Origin: Flavobacterium cupreum
GTDB taxonomy: Bacteria > Bacteroidota > Bacteroidia > Flavobacteriales > Flavobacteriaceae
Length of the DNA stretch: 64,000 nucleotides
Direction: 5' to 3'
NCBI RefSeq assembly: GCF_003996965.1
Contig: NZ_QWDM01000005.1
Location: 310,001-374,000, forward strand
The notes beneath the pieces are model-generated. The model worked only from the letters and a program-made list of their open reading frames with translations, did not search any database and had not been told where the DNA came from. How positions within the stretch are numbered: the stretch's first letter is position 1; each line of letters begins with the position of its first letter. Below are positions 28,652 to 38,311 of the stretch, one piece after another. The position numbers were made by a program, and so were the translations under genes.

Positions 28652-28999
28652 ATGAAAAAGTGTGTAATTTTAGTTGCAATATTGTTCTCTGGAATTTTAG
28701 TTGCACAAGAGAAAAAACCGGAATTAGAAGCTGTTGGAAATACAGTAAAAGCTACTTATTACCATGATAATGGTAAAGTACAGCAAGAAGGCTTCTTTAA
28801 GGATGGTAAATTAGATGGCGTTTGGGTTTCATATGATGAAAAAGGAAATAAAGTTGCTGAAGGGGAATACACAAACGGACTGAAAACCGGAAAGTGGATT
28901 TTCTTTAACGAAAATAGCCTTAGTGAAGTTGCTTACGATAACAGTAAAGTAAGTTCAGTTAAAAATTTACAGAAAAATGCTTTAGCAAATAGAAATTAA
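28652..28999 (+). CDS. Small exported MORN-repeat protein
   Basis: 115 residues with a signal peptide (MKKCVILVAILFSGILVAQ). Three MORN-like repeats follow: YYHDNGKVQQEGFFKDGKLDG, WVSYDEKGNKVAEGEYTNGLKTG and WIFFNENSLSEVAY. Databases often label this family YwqK-type antitoxin, but no toxin is adjacent and an exported form makes that role unlikely. Monocistronic. Confidence 0.8.
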   Translation: MKKCVILVAILFSGILVAQEKKPELEAVGNTVKATYYHDNGKVQQEGFFKDGKLDGVWVSYDEKGNKVAEGEYTNGLKTGKWIFFNENSLSEVAYDNSKVSSVKNLQKNALANRN

Positions 29000-29014
29000 T
29001 ATAATTTCAAAGAC

Positions 29015-29048
29015 ATAAAAAAACCGCTTTAATTAGCGGTTTTTTTAT
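29015..29048. terminator. Rho-independent terminator (AACCGCTTTAATTAGCGGTT)
   Basis: AAAAACCGCT/AGCGGTTTTT stem with A7 and T7 tracts, 16 bp past the MORN gene. Confidence 0.88.
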
Positions 29049-29103
29049 GTCCGTACTTTTATACTGATAACAAAACATACAGCCTTACCACTGCAATAAA
29101 AAG

Positions 29104-29133
29104 AAATGGCCCGGAAATTAATCCGGGCCATTT
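29104..29133 (-). terminator. Terminator of the iron-uptake operon
   Basis: AAATGGCCCGGA/TCCGGGCCATTT stem 15 bp past the PepSY gene stop on the minus strand. Confidence 0.75.
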
Positions 29134-29147
29134 GTATGTAAATGTTT

Positions 29148-30698
29148 TTACTGATTTGCTTTTACTTTTTTTAATTTAAAAGAAACAAACAGGGTAAGTG
29201 AAGCGAGTACAATCCAGAAAATATCAATAAAGAAAATCTGTGTCTGATCTGCTGCAAAAGTTTTCCAGAACCAATTTCCGGAACAAATACCATTGGCAAC
29301 CGGAACTAGCAGCCCTAGGATACTTCCTGAAATCAAACACCATTTATTGGTGAAATTTATATCCCTTTTCAATAAGAAGAATACAATTAATACGAGCCAG
29401 CTGATAAAATAGACACTGTATATATTCTCCTGGCTAAGCGGATAAAAAGCCTTATTGGCAATGAATGCCAGTGCTGTAACCGGATACATACTCAGGCAAA
29501 CTGCTAAATAAATGCGTACTACGGAGTTGTTAAAACGACGTTTTTTCTCCGGCAGGTTTTTCTTGTCTCTCGCAACCAGCCAGATCATAACTCCGGATAT
29601 AATTACGTAGCAGGTTATGATGCCAAGTACAAAACTGATAATCTTAAGAGCATATCCGCCATAATCTCCAAAGTGAATGCGGTACAATACATTTTTTACT
29701 ACATCCAGGTATTTGTTGCCGGTCACGGGATCTTTTTTAGCGATCACTTTTCCGTCAGCCACTTTATAGATTATTTTTCCAACAGCTGTAAATTTTTTGT
29801 CGTAAGGCAGTTCTCCTTCAACGATAACATGCATATTGGCATCCCCGTAATTCTGGATCTGGACACTGTAGATTTCAAAATCTTTCCAATTGCTTTTCCC
29901 TTTAGCTACAAATTCATTTATACTAAAAGGATTGGCTAATTTTTTGTTTTCAAAATTATATACAGGGTTAATATATTCTAAATCATCATATAATTTGTTC
30001 TGATCTCCCTTGTATAAAGCCATCACACTTGGTGCCACGATAAGAAGCTTGATCATAAAAAAAGCTCCCGTTACGGCATACACAAACTGAAAAGGCAATC
30101 CAATCATACCTAAAGCAGTATGCGAATCGGTCCATAAGGTTTTCAGTTTTTCTTTTGGCCTGAATGTATAAAAATTAGAAACAATTTTGTTCCAGTGCAG
30201 CAAGACTCCGGTTACAATAGCAAACAGAAAAAATAAAGCCACAAAACCGGAAAGATAATACCCAACCGGGTAAGGAACCTGTGCCAGGAAATGAAGCCTG
30301 TAGAGGAATTCACCTAAGGAATACGATTCTTCGTAGGTTTGTGTTTTTAAATTTTTGGTATCTAAATAGAAGAACTGGCTTTCTTTTTGTTTGGCAGGCG
30401 CCAAAGTATGTTTGGTACCTTCCATGTAAACATTGACACGTCTTTCGTTACTCGCTTTTGAAATAGAAATTGTTCTTCCCGCTAAATTGTATTTTTTATC
30501 TAAAGCCGTTAAGGTGGCATCGTAGTTCAGCTGAATATCTTTGGTCAGTGTAACAGACTCACCGCGTTCCCAATTGATGATTTCGTCTCTGAAAAAGGAA
30601 AAAGACCCGGCAAAGAAAATAATAAACAAGACCACGCTTATTACAATTCCGCTTACGGTATGCGTATGAAAATAGATATTATAGTTTCTGTTGTTCAT
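29148..30698 (-). CDS. PepSY-associated membrane protein (PiuB-like)
   Basis: 516 residues. The first helix (GIVISVVLFIIFFAGSFSFFRDEI) plus segments near 145, 200, 340 and a C-terminal bundle give about eight membrane helices; large periplasmic PepSY-type regions lie between. Conserved His in FYFHTHTVSG and TDSHTALGMIG fit heme or metal binding seen in siderophore-iron reductases of this family. Last gene of a four-gene operon with a TonB receptor, so it probably reduces ferric siderophore or helps iron cross the inner membrane. Confidence 0.88.
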   Translation of the reverse strand: MNNRNYNIYFHTHTVSGIVISVVLFIIFFAGSFSFFRDEIINWERGESVTLTKDIQLNYDATLTALDKKYNLAGRTISISKASNERRVNVYMEGTKHTLAPAKQKESQFFYLDTKNLKTQTYEESYSLGEFLYRLHFLAQVPYPVGYYLSGFVALFFLFAIVTGVLLHWNKIVSNFYTFRPKEKLKTLWTDSHTALGMIGLPFQFVYAVTGAFFMIKLLIVAPSVMALYKGDQNKLYDDLEYINPVYNFENKKLANPFSINEFVAKGKSNWKDFEIYSVQIQNYGDANMHVIVEGELPYDKKFTAVGKIIYKVADGKVIAKKDPVTGNKYLDVVKNVLYRIHFGDYGGYALKIISFVLGIITCYVIISGVMIWLVARDKKNLPEKKRRFNNSVVRIYLAVCLSMYPVTALAFIANKAFYPLSQENIYSVYFISWLVLIVFFLLKRDINFTNKWCLISGSILGLLVPVANGICSGNWFWKTFAADQTQIFFIDIFWIVLASLTLFVSFKLKKVKANQ

Positions 30699-30701
30699 AT
30701 A

Positions 30702-31004
30702 TTATGTGGTAATAGGATTATAGGTTTGGCCAAGATAGATTATGCCACAAAAAATCAGGGTAAGCAACAAATAGATTCCCCAGATTTTTAATCCGCTTTT
30801 CGCTAAAAAAGCGATAACCATTAAAGCAACCCAAAGGATAAATCCTGTAAAAGCCATTGTCATAATTATATTTACACGATTAAACCAGGACGCGAGCGCC
30901 AGATGAAAACTCACAGAAACGAAATAGCCGCCAAGTATAGCAGCTGTTATTTTGGCAAATCGCTGCCATTTTGATTGCGTCAGGTATTTAGGATTTGCTG
31001 GCAT
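30702..31004 (-). CDS. Small membrane protein of iron-uptake operon (DUF3649-like)
   Basis: 100 residues, three hydrophobic segments (ITAAILGGYFVSVSFHLALA, IIMTMAFTGFILWVALMVIAFLA, IWGIYLLLTLIFCGIIYLG). Size, topology and position before a PepSY protein match the DUF3649 proteins that accompany TonB siderophore receptors, but the assignment rests on context. 3 bp from both neighbours, so translation is probably coupled. Confidence 0.75.
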   Translation of the reverse strand: MPANPKYLTQSKWQRFAKITAAILGGYFVSVSFHLALASWFNRVNIIMTMAFTGFILWVALMVIAFLAKSGLKIWGIYLLLTLIFCGIIYLGQTYNPITT

Positions 31005-31006
31005 AT

Positions 31007-31339
31007 TTAATAGTAATAGATTTCTATTAGTCCGCTAAGGATAAAAAGTACCGCAACAGCTTTACTGTTTATGACTTTAAGCGGGGATAAGATAACAATT
31101 AAACTTCCAATTGTCATTAACTGAATGAAAAACAATAAAGTTCCGGTTCCTAAAGCCTTGGTAAACAGTAATAATGAATAAGCGAAAAGAAGTATAAACA
31201 ATCCAGAAATTTTGGTTGGTCCGGGGTTGTTATTCAGCCATTTTTCAAAACCATAATCGTAAGAGAGTACGGCTTTTCTGGAAGTATAATAAAACATATA
31301 AAAAGAGATAAAAACGAAAAGACTGGCTATTGTTATCAT
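31007..31339 (-). CDS. Small membrane protein of iron-uptake operon (DUF3325-like)
   Basis: 110 residues, four hydrophobic segments. In Proteobacteria similar gene sets pair a DUF3325 protein with a DUF3649 protein and PepSY protein next to a TonB receptor; this one fits by size and position. 2 bp from the next gene. Function unknown. Confidence 0.7.
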   Translation of the reverse strand: MITIASLFVFISFYMFYYTSRKAVLSYDYGFEKWLNNNPGPTKISGLFILLFAYSLLLFTKALGTGTLLFFIQLMTIGSLIVILSPLKVINSKAVAVLFILSGLIEIYYY

Positions 31340-31404
31340 GATCTTATAAATTTATAAAACATCTTTCCGGTTGAAGGGAAAGATGTTTTATGTTTGTTTT
31401 GTTG

Positions 31405-33876
31405 TTAAAATTTGTAAGTAAAGCTGGCAGCAATACTTCTTGGATCCTTAGGGTGAACAGTTGACCATCCGTCATAAATTTCTTTGTTGGCAATATTGTT
31501 AAGTTTTAGTGTCACTCCGAATTTATCAGCACTGTAGAATAAAGAGGAGTTAAGAACAGTGTATTCAGGAATTGTAAAAGTTCCTGCAACTTTTCTGTTC
31601 ATAATCATATTATCACCAACATAATTTCCTCCAAAACCTACACCAAAACCTCTTAAGAAACCATTTGTAATTTTGTAGCTCGCCCAAAGGTTAGCCAGGT
31701 TTCGTGGTCCTGCATTTTCAGACCTGTGGTTTACAAAGTCAGCGTCACCTTTTGTTAAAACGGCATCATTGTAACTATATCCCAAAACAATGTTTAAACC
31801 GTTAATTGGATTTGCAATAAATTCTGCTTCAAAACCTTTGTTTTTCTGCGCTCCATCCTGGTAGGTAGCCTGATTATTTGGCTGTTCTTTTGTTGGATCT
31901 GCGGGATCTACGTATGGTGTTTCTACTACATAAACCTGATCAGTAACTTTAATATCATAGTAGCTAAAAGTAGCGTAAAGCTTATCTTTAAAAAGATTCA
32001 GTTTTGTCCCAACTTCAAACTGATCTGCATGTTCAGGATTAAAAGTCAAAGGTGTTACAATCGTGGCCTGACGATTTTGACCCGGCGCAACGTTAACAAA
32101 CCCGTTCATGTAATTGGCGAAAACCGAAACTTTATCCAAAATAGGCTGGTATACTAATCCAAATTTTGGTGAAAAACCTGTTTGATTGTATCCGTCATTT
32201 TTAGCATTCATAAAGCGGTCGGCACGTAAACTTAACATAGCGGATAATGCCGGAGTAAAGTTGATAACATCAGAAACGTAAGCACTATACGTTTCTTGTT
32301 TCGTTTTATTATCGTTTCTGGGGCTGTTTCCAATAATTGCATCAGATCCGGCTTTTGTCAAATTTCCTGTATCACCATTACTTGGTCCGATACCCGGAAT
32401 AGCATTGAAAGAGGCTAAATCATCCCCGATATAGATATATCCATTTCCAAAATATCCTGTACTGCGATCAGTTGCCGTTCTTTTAAAGTAATCAAAACCA
32501 ACAACGATTCTGTTTCTTAAACTTCCAATTTTAAAATCACCGTTAAAATTCTGCTGAATATCGGTAGTTATGTTTTGATTGTCCTGATCTGTAAAAAATC
32601 GGGCCAAAACAATACCATTCGTAATTGGGAAACTGCTTGTGCCTTCGTACAAATAAGTATAGTTTCCTTTTGATCTTGCTGAACTGTTAGAAAATATAGT
32701 CTGTGAAGTCCATTGATCTGAAAGCTTATAATTCATCTGAGCCTGGATGTTATAAGAAGGGGTTTTCATTGTCAGTTCATTACTGGTGTAAGAACGTTCG
32801 TTATCATATTTTAACTCATTAATATTATGAACTCTTAGAGGGGCACCTCTGTCTAAAAACAACATCGTTGGGTTGGTCGATTCATTGCTCATAAACTCAG
32901 TATTCACTAAGAATGATAATCTGTCGTTTACCTCATAAGATAAGGAAGGTGCTACAAAAAAGGATTCCCTGAATCCGGCATCCTGAAAACTTTCTTGTTT
33001 GTGGTATGCTGAATTTATTCTGAAATTAAGTGTTTTTTTATCATTTAACGGAGTGTTGATATCAACCGTTACACGATTTAAACCGTAGCTTCCACCAGTA
33101 TAATTGATTTCTCCTCCAAAGGTTTTGTAAGGTCTTTTTGTAGTGGTATTGATTAGACCTCCGTAAGAGATTAAGCTGCTTCCGAACAAAGTTCCTGATG
33201 GGCCTCTGATGATTTCGATTCTGTCGATATTTGCGGGATCAAGACTTCCGTTTGTTAAACCCGGTAAACCATTTACCATTGTAGGCTGAACAGGGAATCC
33301 TCTAAGGGAATAATAAGCGGCTCCGTCTCCGGCACGTCCTGTTGCGGCCCAAAGTGGTGTAATACCGGATGCATTTTTCAAAGCATCATCAAAATTGGTC
33401 ACTACCTGTTCTTTTAATAACTCTCCTGTAATCGTAGTGTATGATTGTGGATTTTCAAGGTTTTTAAGCGGTAATCTTGAAACATGTTTGGTGTCTTTAC
33501 GGGCAAAATGATTTTTTTTACCGCCATTTACAACTACTTCTGTTAAGTCTTCTGAATTTGTAGCTACTGTAAAATTTTGGATCAGATTATCACCTTCTTT
33601 AATTACAATCGATTTTTCCTGTGTAATGTATCCCACTGAAGAAACTTTTAAAGTATAGGTTCCGGGTTTGATGTTTTTTAAGGTATAGTTACCTTCTTCA
33701 TCAGTAGTCGTTCCCGATTTTGTTCCTTTTAAAACAACAGAAATATTTTCCGGTGACTCATTATTTTTTAAGGTGATCTGACCTTTTATAGTTGCTTTTT
33801 CCTGAGACCAGGCTGTAGTGCCTGCTAACAAAATAAGACAGAAACTCAAAAGTAATATTGTAAATTTAGATTTCAT
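31405..33876 (-). CDS. TonB-dependent siderophore receptor
   Basis: 823 residues. Signal peptide 1-25; carboxypeptidase-regulatory-like beta domain about 28-112 (IKGQITLKNNESPENISVVLKGTKSG); plug domain about 130-250 with the FhuA-type GLPGLTNGSLDPANIDRIEIIRGPSGTLFGSSLISYGGLINTTTKRP; then a 22-strand barrel ending in the C-terminal aromatic SFTYKF. FhuA/FoxA-like features suggest a ferric hydroxamate ligand, which is inference. First gene of the operon with three membrane proteins; a Fur-like site lies upstream. Confidence 0.93.
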   Translation of the reverse strand: MKSKFTILLLSFCLILLAGTTAWSQEKATIKGQITLKNNESPENISVVLKGTKSGTTTDEEGNYTLKNIKPGTYTLKVSSVGYITQEKSIVIKEGDNLIQNFTVATNSEDLTEVVVNGGKKNHFARKDTKHVSRLPLKNLENPQSYTTITGELLKEQVVTNFDDALKNASGITPLWAATGRAGDGAAYYSLRGFPVQPTMVNGLPGLTNGSLDPANIDRIEIIRGPSGTLFGSSLISYGGLINTTTKRPYKTFGGEINYTGGSYGLNRVTVDINTPLNDKKTLNFRINSAYHKQESFQDAGFRESFFVAPSLSYEVNDRLSFLVNTEFMSNESTNPTMLFLDRGAPLRVHNINELKYDNERSYTSNELTMKTPSYNIQAQMNYKLSDQWTSQTIFSNSSARSKGNYTYLYEGTSSFPITNGIVLARFFTDQDNQNITTDIQQNFNGDFKIGSLRNRIVVGFDYFKRTATDRSTGYFGNGYIYIGDDLASFNAIPGIGPSNGDTGNLTKAGSDAIIGNSPRNDNKTKQETYSAYVSDVINFTPALSAMLSLRADRFMNAKNDGYNQTGFSPKFGLVYQPILDKVSVFANYMNGFVNVAPGQNRQATIVTPLTFNPEHADQFEVGTKLNLFKDKLYATFSYYDIKVTDQVYVVETPYVDPADPTKEQPNNQATYQDGAQKNKGFEAEFIANPINGLNIVLGYSYNDAVLTKGDADFVNHRSENAGPRNLANLWASYKITNGFLRGFGVGFGGNYVGDNMIMNRKVAGTFTIPEYTVLNSSLFYSADKFGVTLKLNNIANKEIYDGWSTVHPKDPRSIAASFTYKF

Positions 33877-33904
33877 TTTTTATTTAGAATTGATTTTAAT
33901 AGCG

Positions 33905-33935
33905 CAAATTTAGTGGTTGAATGTTTACCAAACAA
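33905..33935 (-). promoter_or_regulatory. Promoter of siderophore receptor operon
   Basis: Minus strand TTG (33933-33935), 20 bp, TAAATTTG (33905-33912): the same -33/-7 spacing as the nuo promoter. About 29 bp from -7 element to start codon. Confidence 0.6.
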
Positions 33936-33942
33936 GCTATTC

Positions 33943-33959
33943 TTATTTATTCTAAATAA
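33943..33959. promoter_or_regulatory. Fur-box-like palindrome
   Basis: TTATTTA-TTC-TAAATAA, perfect 7-bp arms, sits just upstream of the -33 element of an iron-uptake operon. The TTCTAAATAA half resembles Fur-type sites. Position upstream of -33 is less usual for simple repression. Confidence 0.45.
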
Positions 33960-34036
33960 AATATTTTTTAAAGGGTAAAATTTACGTTTATTTAAAAAAT
34001 TAACATCTTAAGCAAGATTTAAGGCAATATTAAGAA

Positions 34037-34074
34037 TAAAAAAACCTGTTCATGTACTTGAACAGGTTTTTTAT
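34037..34074 (-). terminator. Terminator of odhAB
   Basis: AAAACCTGTTCA/TGAACAGGTTTT stem with T-rich tail on the minus strand, 20 bp after the odhB stop. Confidence 0.85.
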
Positions 34075-34094
34075 TAGTATCGAAATTATAATGA

Positions 34095-35342
34095 TTACAA
34101 TTCTAAAGCACGTTTAGCATCGCCATTCATTAATAATTCTACAGGGTTTTCTAAAGCTTCTTTTACGGCAACAAGGAAACCAACAGACTCACGTCCGTCG
34201 ATAATTCTGTGGTCATAAGAAAGTGCCACGTACATCATTGGGTGAATTTCTACTTTACCGTTTACAGCAATCGGACGCTCAATAATATTGTGCATTCCCA
34301 AAATTCCTGACTGAGGAGGGTTGATAATTGGTGTACTCAACATACTTCCAAAAACACCGCCATTAGTAATTGTAAAAGTACCTCCGGTCATATCGTCAAC
34401 AGTAATCTGACCGTCACGTGCTCTAAGGGCTAATCTTTTAATTTCAGCTTCAATTCCACGGAAAGTTAACAATTCAGCATTACGAACCACAGGCACCATT
34501 AGTCCTTTTGGTCCTGAAACTGCGATTGAGATATCTGCAAAATCGTAAGCGATTTTATAATCACCATCCATCATTGAGTTCACATCAGGATATAATTGTA
34601 ACGCTCTTGTCACTGCTTTTGTAAAGAAAGACATAAAACCTAAACCAAGACCGCCATGTTTTGCTTTGAAAGCATCTTTGTACTCATTACGAATCTGGTT
34701 GATTGGTGTCATGTTAACTTCATTGAAAGTTGTTAACATTGCTGTTTCGTTTTTAGCAGCCACTAAACGCTCGGCTACTTTACGACGCAACATTGATAAT
34801 TTAGTACGCTCGCTTCCACGGCTTCCTCCGGTTGGAGTTCCCATAGAAGGTACTGCATTTACAGCATCATCTTTGGTGATTCTACCGCCTTTACCAGTTC
34901 CTGAAATAGTTGCCGGTGCTATGTTTTTTTCGTCTAATATTTTTCTTGCTGCCGGAGATGGAGTTCCTGTAGCATACGTTGCTGCTGGTGCTGCTGTGGG
35001 TGCAGGTTCCGCTTTTGGAGCTTCCGCTTTTACTTCCGCTTTTGGAGCCTCTGCTTTTGGCGCTTCCGCTGCCGGTGCTGCCGGAGCATCTCCTGCAGGT
35101 TTTACGCCATCAGTATCAATTAAACAAACTACAGCTCCTACAGCAACTGCATCACCTTCTTCTGCTTTTAGCGTAATAATTCCGCTCATTTCAGCCGGTA
35201 ATTCAAGAGTTGCTTTGTCGGAATCAACTTCGGCAATAGCCTGATCTTTTTCTACATAATCTCCGTCTTTTACTAACCAAGTTGCAATTTCAACTTCTTT
35301 TATTGATTCCCCTGGTGATGGGACTTTCATTTCTAAAATCAT
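34095..35342 (-). CDS. sucB: 2-oxoglutarate dehydrogenase E2, dihydrolipoamide succinyltransferase
   Basis: 415 residues. Lipoyl domain 1-77 with the lipoylated Lys in [14 protein letters not shown]; an Ala/Pro/Lys-rich swinging linker about 85-125 with repeated [11 protein letters not shown] words; E3-binding domain about 127-162 ([13 protein letters not shown]); acyltransferase core about 185-415 with the active-site [16 protein letters not shown]. Forms the core of the TCA-cycle complex with SucA. 81 bp downstream of odhA. Confidence 0.97.
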   Translation of the reverse strand: MILEMKVPSPGESIKEVEIATWLVKDGDYVEKDQAIAEVDSDKATLELPAEMSGIITLKAEEGDAVAVGAVVCLIDTDGVKPAGDAPAAPAAEAPKAEAPKAEVKAEAPKAEPAPTAAPAATYATGTPSPAARKILDEKNIAPATISGTGKGGRITKDDAVNAVPSMGTPTGGSRGSERTKLSMLRRKVAERLVAAKNETAMLTTFNEVNMTPINQIRNEYKDAFKAKHGGLGLGFMSFFTKAVTRALQLYPDVNSMMDGDYKIAYDFADISIAVSGPKGLMVPVVRNAELLTFRGIEAEIKRLALRARDGQITVDDMTGGTFTITNGGVFGSMLSTPIINPPQSGILGMHNIIERPIAVNGKVEIHPMMYVALSYDHRIIDGRESVGFLVAVKEALENPVELLMNGDAKRALEL

Positions 35343-35423
35343 CTTGTTTTTGTTTAAAGTTTTAATTGTTTAAAGTTTCATGTTAGGATTAAACCTGAAA
35401 CTTTAAACTTGAAACATTTTTTT
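35343..35423. repeat. Intra-operon GTTTAAAGTTTCA hairpin
   Basis: GTTTAAAGTTTCA pairs exactly with TGAAACTTTAAAC across the odhA-odhB gap. Similar words fill the nuoF-nuoG gap. Confidence 0.7.
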
Positions 35424-38195
35424 TTATCTAAATAAGTTTTTATCAAATACCATTCTGATCGCATCTGCATGACGGCGTTTTGCTCTTGTATAACTTCCTG
35501 ATGCCGGGGCAGCATAAGCTTTTAATGAAGCTAATCTCCATTTTACAAGATCAAAATTCATTAACATAAAGCTGTAAGCTCCCATGTTTTTAGGCTCTTC
35601 CTGTGCCCATACATAATCGTCAGCATTTGGATATTGTGCAATAATTGCTTTTAATTGCTCTGTTGGTAAAGGGAATAATTGCTCAATACGAACCACTGCA
35701 ACATCAGTTCTTCCGTTATTTTCTCTTTCGGCAACAATGTCATAGTAGAATTTACCCGTTACGAAAACTAATGTTTTTACAGCGTTTTTGTCAACTGTGG
35801 TATCATCAATAGTTTCCTGGAAACTTCCTTTTGCTAATTCTTCAACTGTAGAAACACATCTTGGATCACGCAATAAACTTTTTGGAGAGAAAACGACCAA
35901 TGGTTTACGGAAATTCGTTTTCATTTGTCTTCTTAACAAGTGGAAGAAGTTGGCTGGCGTTGTACAGTCTGCCACATACATATTTTGTCTTGCACAAAGC
36001 TGTAAGTAACGTTCCATTCTGGCAGAGGAGTGTTCTGCTCCCTGACCTTCATAACCGTGAGGCAATAATAAAACAATACCGTTTTGGTTGTTCCATTTGT
36101 CTTCCCCACATGAAATGTACTGGTCAATCATAATTTGGGCTCCGTTAGAGAAATCTCCAAATTGTGCTTCCCAGATGGTCAGTGCTTTTGGATTAGCTAA
36201 GGCATAACCATAATCAAAACCAAGAACACCATACTCAGATAAAAGGGAATTGAATACGCCGAATTTTCCTTTTTTGTTTTCGATAGCATCCAGTAAAATT
36301 ACTTCTTCTTCAGAATCTTCTACTTTAACTACAGCATGACGGTGAGAAAAGGTACCACGCTCTACGTCCTGGCCAGAAATACGGATATCGAATCCTTCCG
36401 TCAAAAGTGAACCGTAAGCCAATGCTTCAGCAGTTCCCCAGTCGATAGTGTTATTGTCGTATCCTGCTTTTCTGTCGGTAACAATTTTAGTTATTTTGTT
36501 GATGAACTTTTTGTCTGACGGTAATGTTGAGATTGTATTGATGATAGAATCCAAGCCATCTTTATCAAAAGTAGTGTCCACTTTTTGAAGCATTTGCGTA
36601 TCAGTTACCTGAACAAATCCTTCCCATTCGTTTTTCATGAATGGTGTGATGATGGTCAAATCTTTTTTACGGGAAGCTTCTAAGTTCTCCTCCATATTTG
36701 ATTTGTATTCTTTTTCAAGAGCGTTTACATAAGTAGCGTCAATTACACCATCAGACAATAATTTCTCTGCATAAATGTCTCTTGGGTTCTTATGTTTTGC
36801 GATGATTTTATATAAAACCGGTTGTGTGAAACGAGGTTCATCACCTTCGTTATGACCGTATTTTCTGTATCCTAATAAGTCAATAAATACGTCACGGCCA
36901 AATTCCATTCTGTAATCTAATGCAAATGAAACTGCGTGTACAACCGCTTCAGCATCATCAGCGTTTACGTGTAATACTGGTGAAAGTGTCACTTTGGCAA
37001 CATCGGTACAATACGTAGACGAACGGGCATCTAAATAATTGGTAGTAAATCCAACCTGATTGTTGATGACGATATGGATTGTTCCTCCGGTTTTGTATCC
37101 GTCAAGCTGTGCCATCTGAATGATCTCATATAATATACCCTGACCTGCGATTGCAGCATCACCGTGAACGGCAATAGGTAATACTTTTGAGAAATCATCA
37201 GCGTAATATTTATCTTGTTTTGCACGGGTTATACCTTCAATTACGGCCCCAACTGTTTCTAAGTGAGAAGGGTTTGGTGCTAAATTGATATTGATGTTTT
37301 TTCCCGTTCTGGTTTTCTTGTCAGCAGTAAGTCCTAAGTGGTATTTTACGTCACCGTCAAAATATTCCTGATCGTAATCTTTACCGTCAAATTCACCAAA
37401 GATATCCTGTGTAGATTTACCGAAGATGTTGGCTAAAACGTTCAGACGGCCACGGTGTGCCATTCCCATTACAAATTGTTCAACACCTTTTTCTGCAGCT
37501 TTTTCGATTAAAGCATCAAGAGCCGGGATGATAGTTTCTCCCCCTTCTAATGAAAATCTTTTCTGACCTACATATTTGGTATGCAAAAAGTTTTCGAAAG
37601 AAACGGCCTCGTTTAATTTTTCTAAGATGATTTTCTTTTCGTCACCTGAAAAATTAGGCTGATTCACATTTACAGCTAATTTATCCTGAATCCATTTTAC
37701 AACACCAGGGTTACGAATGTACATGTATTCAATACCGATATGCTGGCAGTAAATAGTTTGAAGACGGGTGATAATGTCTTGTAAAGAACATGGTGCTACT
37801 CCGATAACTTTGGCAGCATCAAAAACGGTTGATAAATCAGCATTTGACAGACCAAAGTTTTCAATATCCAGATTAGGAGAGGAAATTCTACGGTCGCGAA
37901 CCGGGTTTGTTTTGGTAAACAAATGGCCACGGGTACGGTATCCGTCAATCAATTTTAAAACATTAAATTCTTTTTGTAACTTTTCAGAAACCTGACTGTA
38001 ATCTGTGTTGTTCGAGGCAAATTCAACGATTTGCTGAACAGGATTTTCGTCATTATAAGTTGTCATTCCAAAGTCAAAACCCTGAAAAAAGCTTCTCCAG
38101 CTTGGCTCAACGCTATCCGGATTTACTAAATATTGATCGTATAATTGTGCGAAAAACTCTGTATGCGCTGCATTTAAAAATGAAAACCTATCCAT
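35424..38195 (-). CDS. sucA: 2-oxoglutarate dehydrogenase E1 component
   Basis: 923 residues from the ATG at 38195 (MDRFSFLNAAHTEFFAQLYDQYL), the conserved E1o N-terminus. Thiamine diphosphate site in GDAAIAGQGILYEIIQMAQL with downstream VINNQVGFTT; the substrate and active-site His segments GMAHRGRLNVLANI and LLPHGYEGQGAEHSSARMERYLQLC are present. Decarboxylates 2-oxoglutarate and transfers succinyl to the E2 lipoyl arm. Confidence 0.97.
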   Translation of the reverse strand: MDRFSFLNAAHTEFFAQLYDQYLVNPDSVEPSWRSFFQGFDFGMTTYNDENPVQQIVEFASNNTDYSQVSEKLQKEFNVLKLIDGYRTRGHLFTKTNPVRDRRISSPNLDIENFGLSNADLSTVFDAAKVIGVAPCSLQDIITRLQTIYCQHIGIEYMYIRNPGVVKWIQDKLAVNVNQPNFSGDEKKIILEKLNEAVSFENFLHTKYVGQKRFSLEGGETIIPALDALIEKAAEKGVEQFVMGMAHRGRLNVLANIFGKSTQDIFGEFDGKDYDQEYFDGDVKYHLGLTADKKTRTGKNININLAPNPSHLETVGAVIEGITRAKQDKYYADDFSKVLPIAVHGDAAIAGQGILYEIIQMAQLDGYKTGGTIHIVINNQVGFTTNYLDARSSTYCTDVAKVTLSPVLHVNADDAEAVVHAVSFALDYRMEFGRDVFIDLLGYRKYGHNEGDEPRFTQPVLYKIIAKHKNPRDIYAEKLLSDGVIDATYVNALEKEYKSNMEENLEASRKKDLTIITPFMKNEWEGFVQVTDTQMLQKVDTTFDKDGLDSIINTISTLPSDKKFINKITKIVTDRKAGYDNNTIDWGTAEALAYGSLLTEGFDIRISGQDVERGTFSHRHAVVKVEDSEEEVILLDAIENKKGKFGVFNSLLSEYGVLGFDYGYALANPKALTIWEAQFGDFSNGAQIMIDQYISCGEDKWNNQNGIVLLLPHGYEGQGAEHSSARMERYLQLCARQNMYVADCTTPANFFHLLRRQMKTNFRKPLVVFSPKSLLRDPRCVSTVEELAKGSFQETIDDTTVDKNAVKTLVFVTGKFYYDIVAERENNGRTDVAVVRIEQLFPLPTEQLKAIIAQYPNADDYVWAQEEPKNMGAYSFMLMNFDLVKWRLASLKAYAAPASGSYTRAKRRHADAIRMVFDKNLFR

Positions 38196-38231
38196 AATAT
38201 TAGTGAATATACTTTTTGTTAAATAGAATGG

Positions 38232-38239
38232 CAAAAGTA
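38232..38239 (-). promoter_or_regulatory. Probable sucAB -7 element
   Basis: TACTTTTG on the minus strand, 37 bp before the sucA start. No TTG at standard spacing. Confidence 0.4.
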
Positions 38240-38265
38240 CAACAATCGCATTTATTTAAATCCTT

Positions 38266-38289
38266 TTTTTACGTACTTTTACGTAAAAA
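38266..38289. promoter_or_regulatory. Palindrome between sucA and barrel-protein gene
   Basis: TTTTTACGTA and TACGTAAAAA (perfect 10-bp arms, 4-base spacer) in the divergent promoter region, upstream of both genes. Candidate operator. Confidence 0.45.
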
Positions 38290-38311
38290 TTTGTTAAAAA
38301 TAGAGATAACC

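Noticed and set aside
28652..28999. Antitoxin of a toxin-antitoxin pair (YwqK label)
   Set aside because: Has a signal peptide, stands alone between terminators, and no toxin gene is adjacent.
34666..35244. 192-codon open frame on the plus strand, Ala/Ser-rich
   Set aside because: It is the antisense of the sucB lipoyl/linker region; its composition merely mirrors the Ala/Pro-rich linker.
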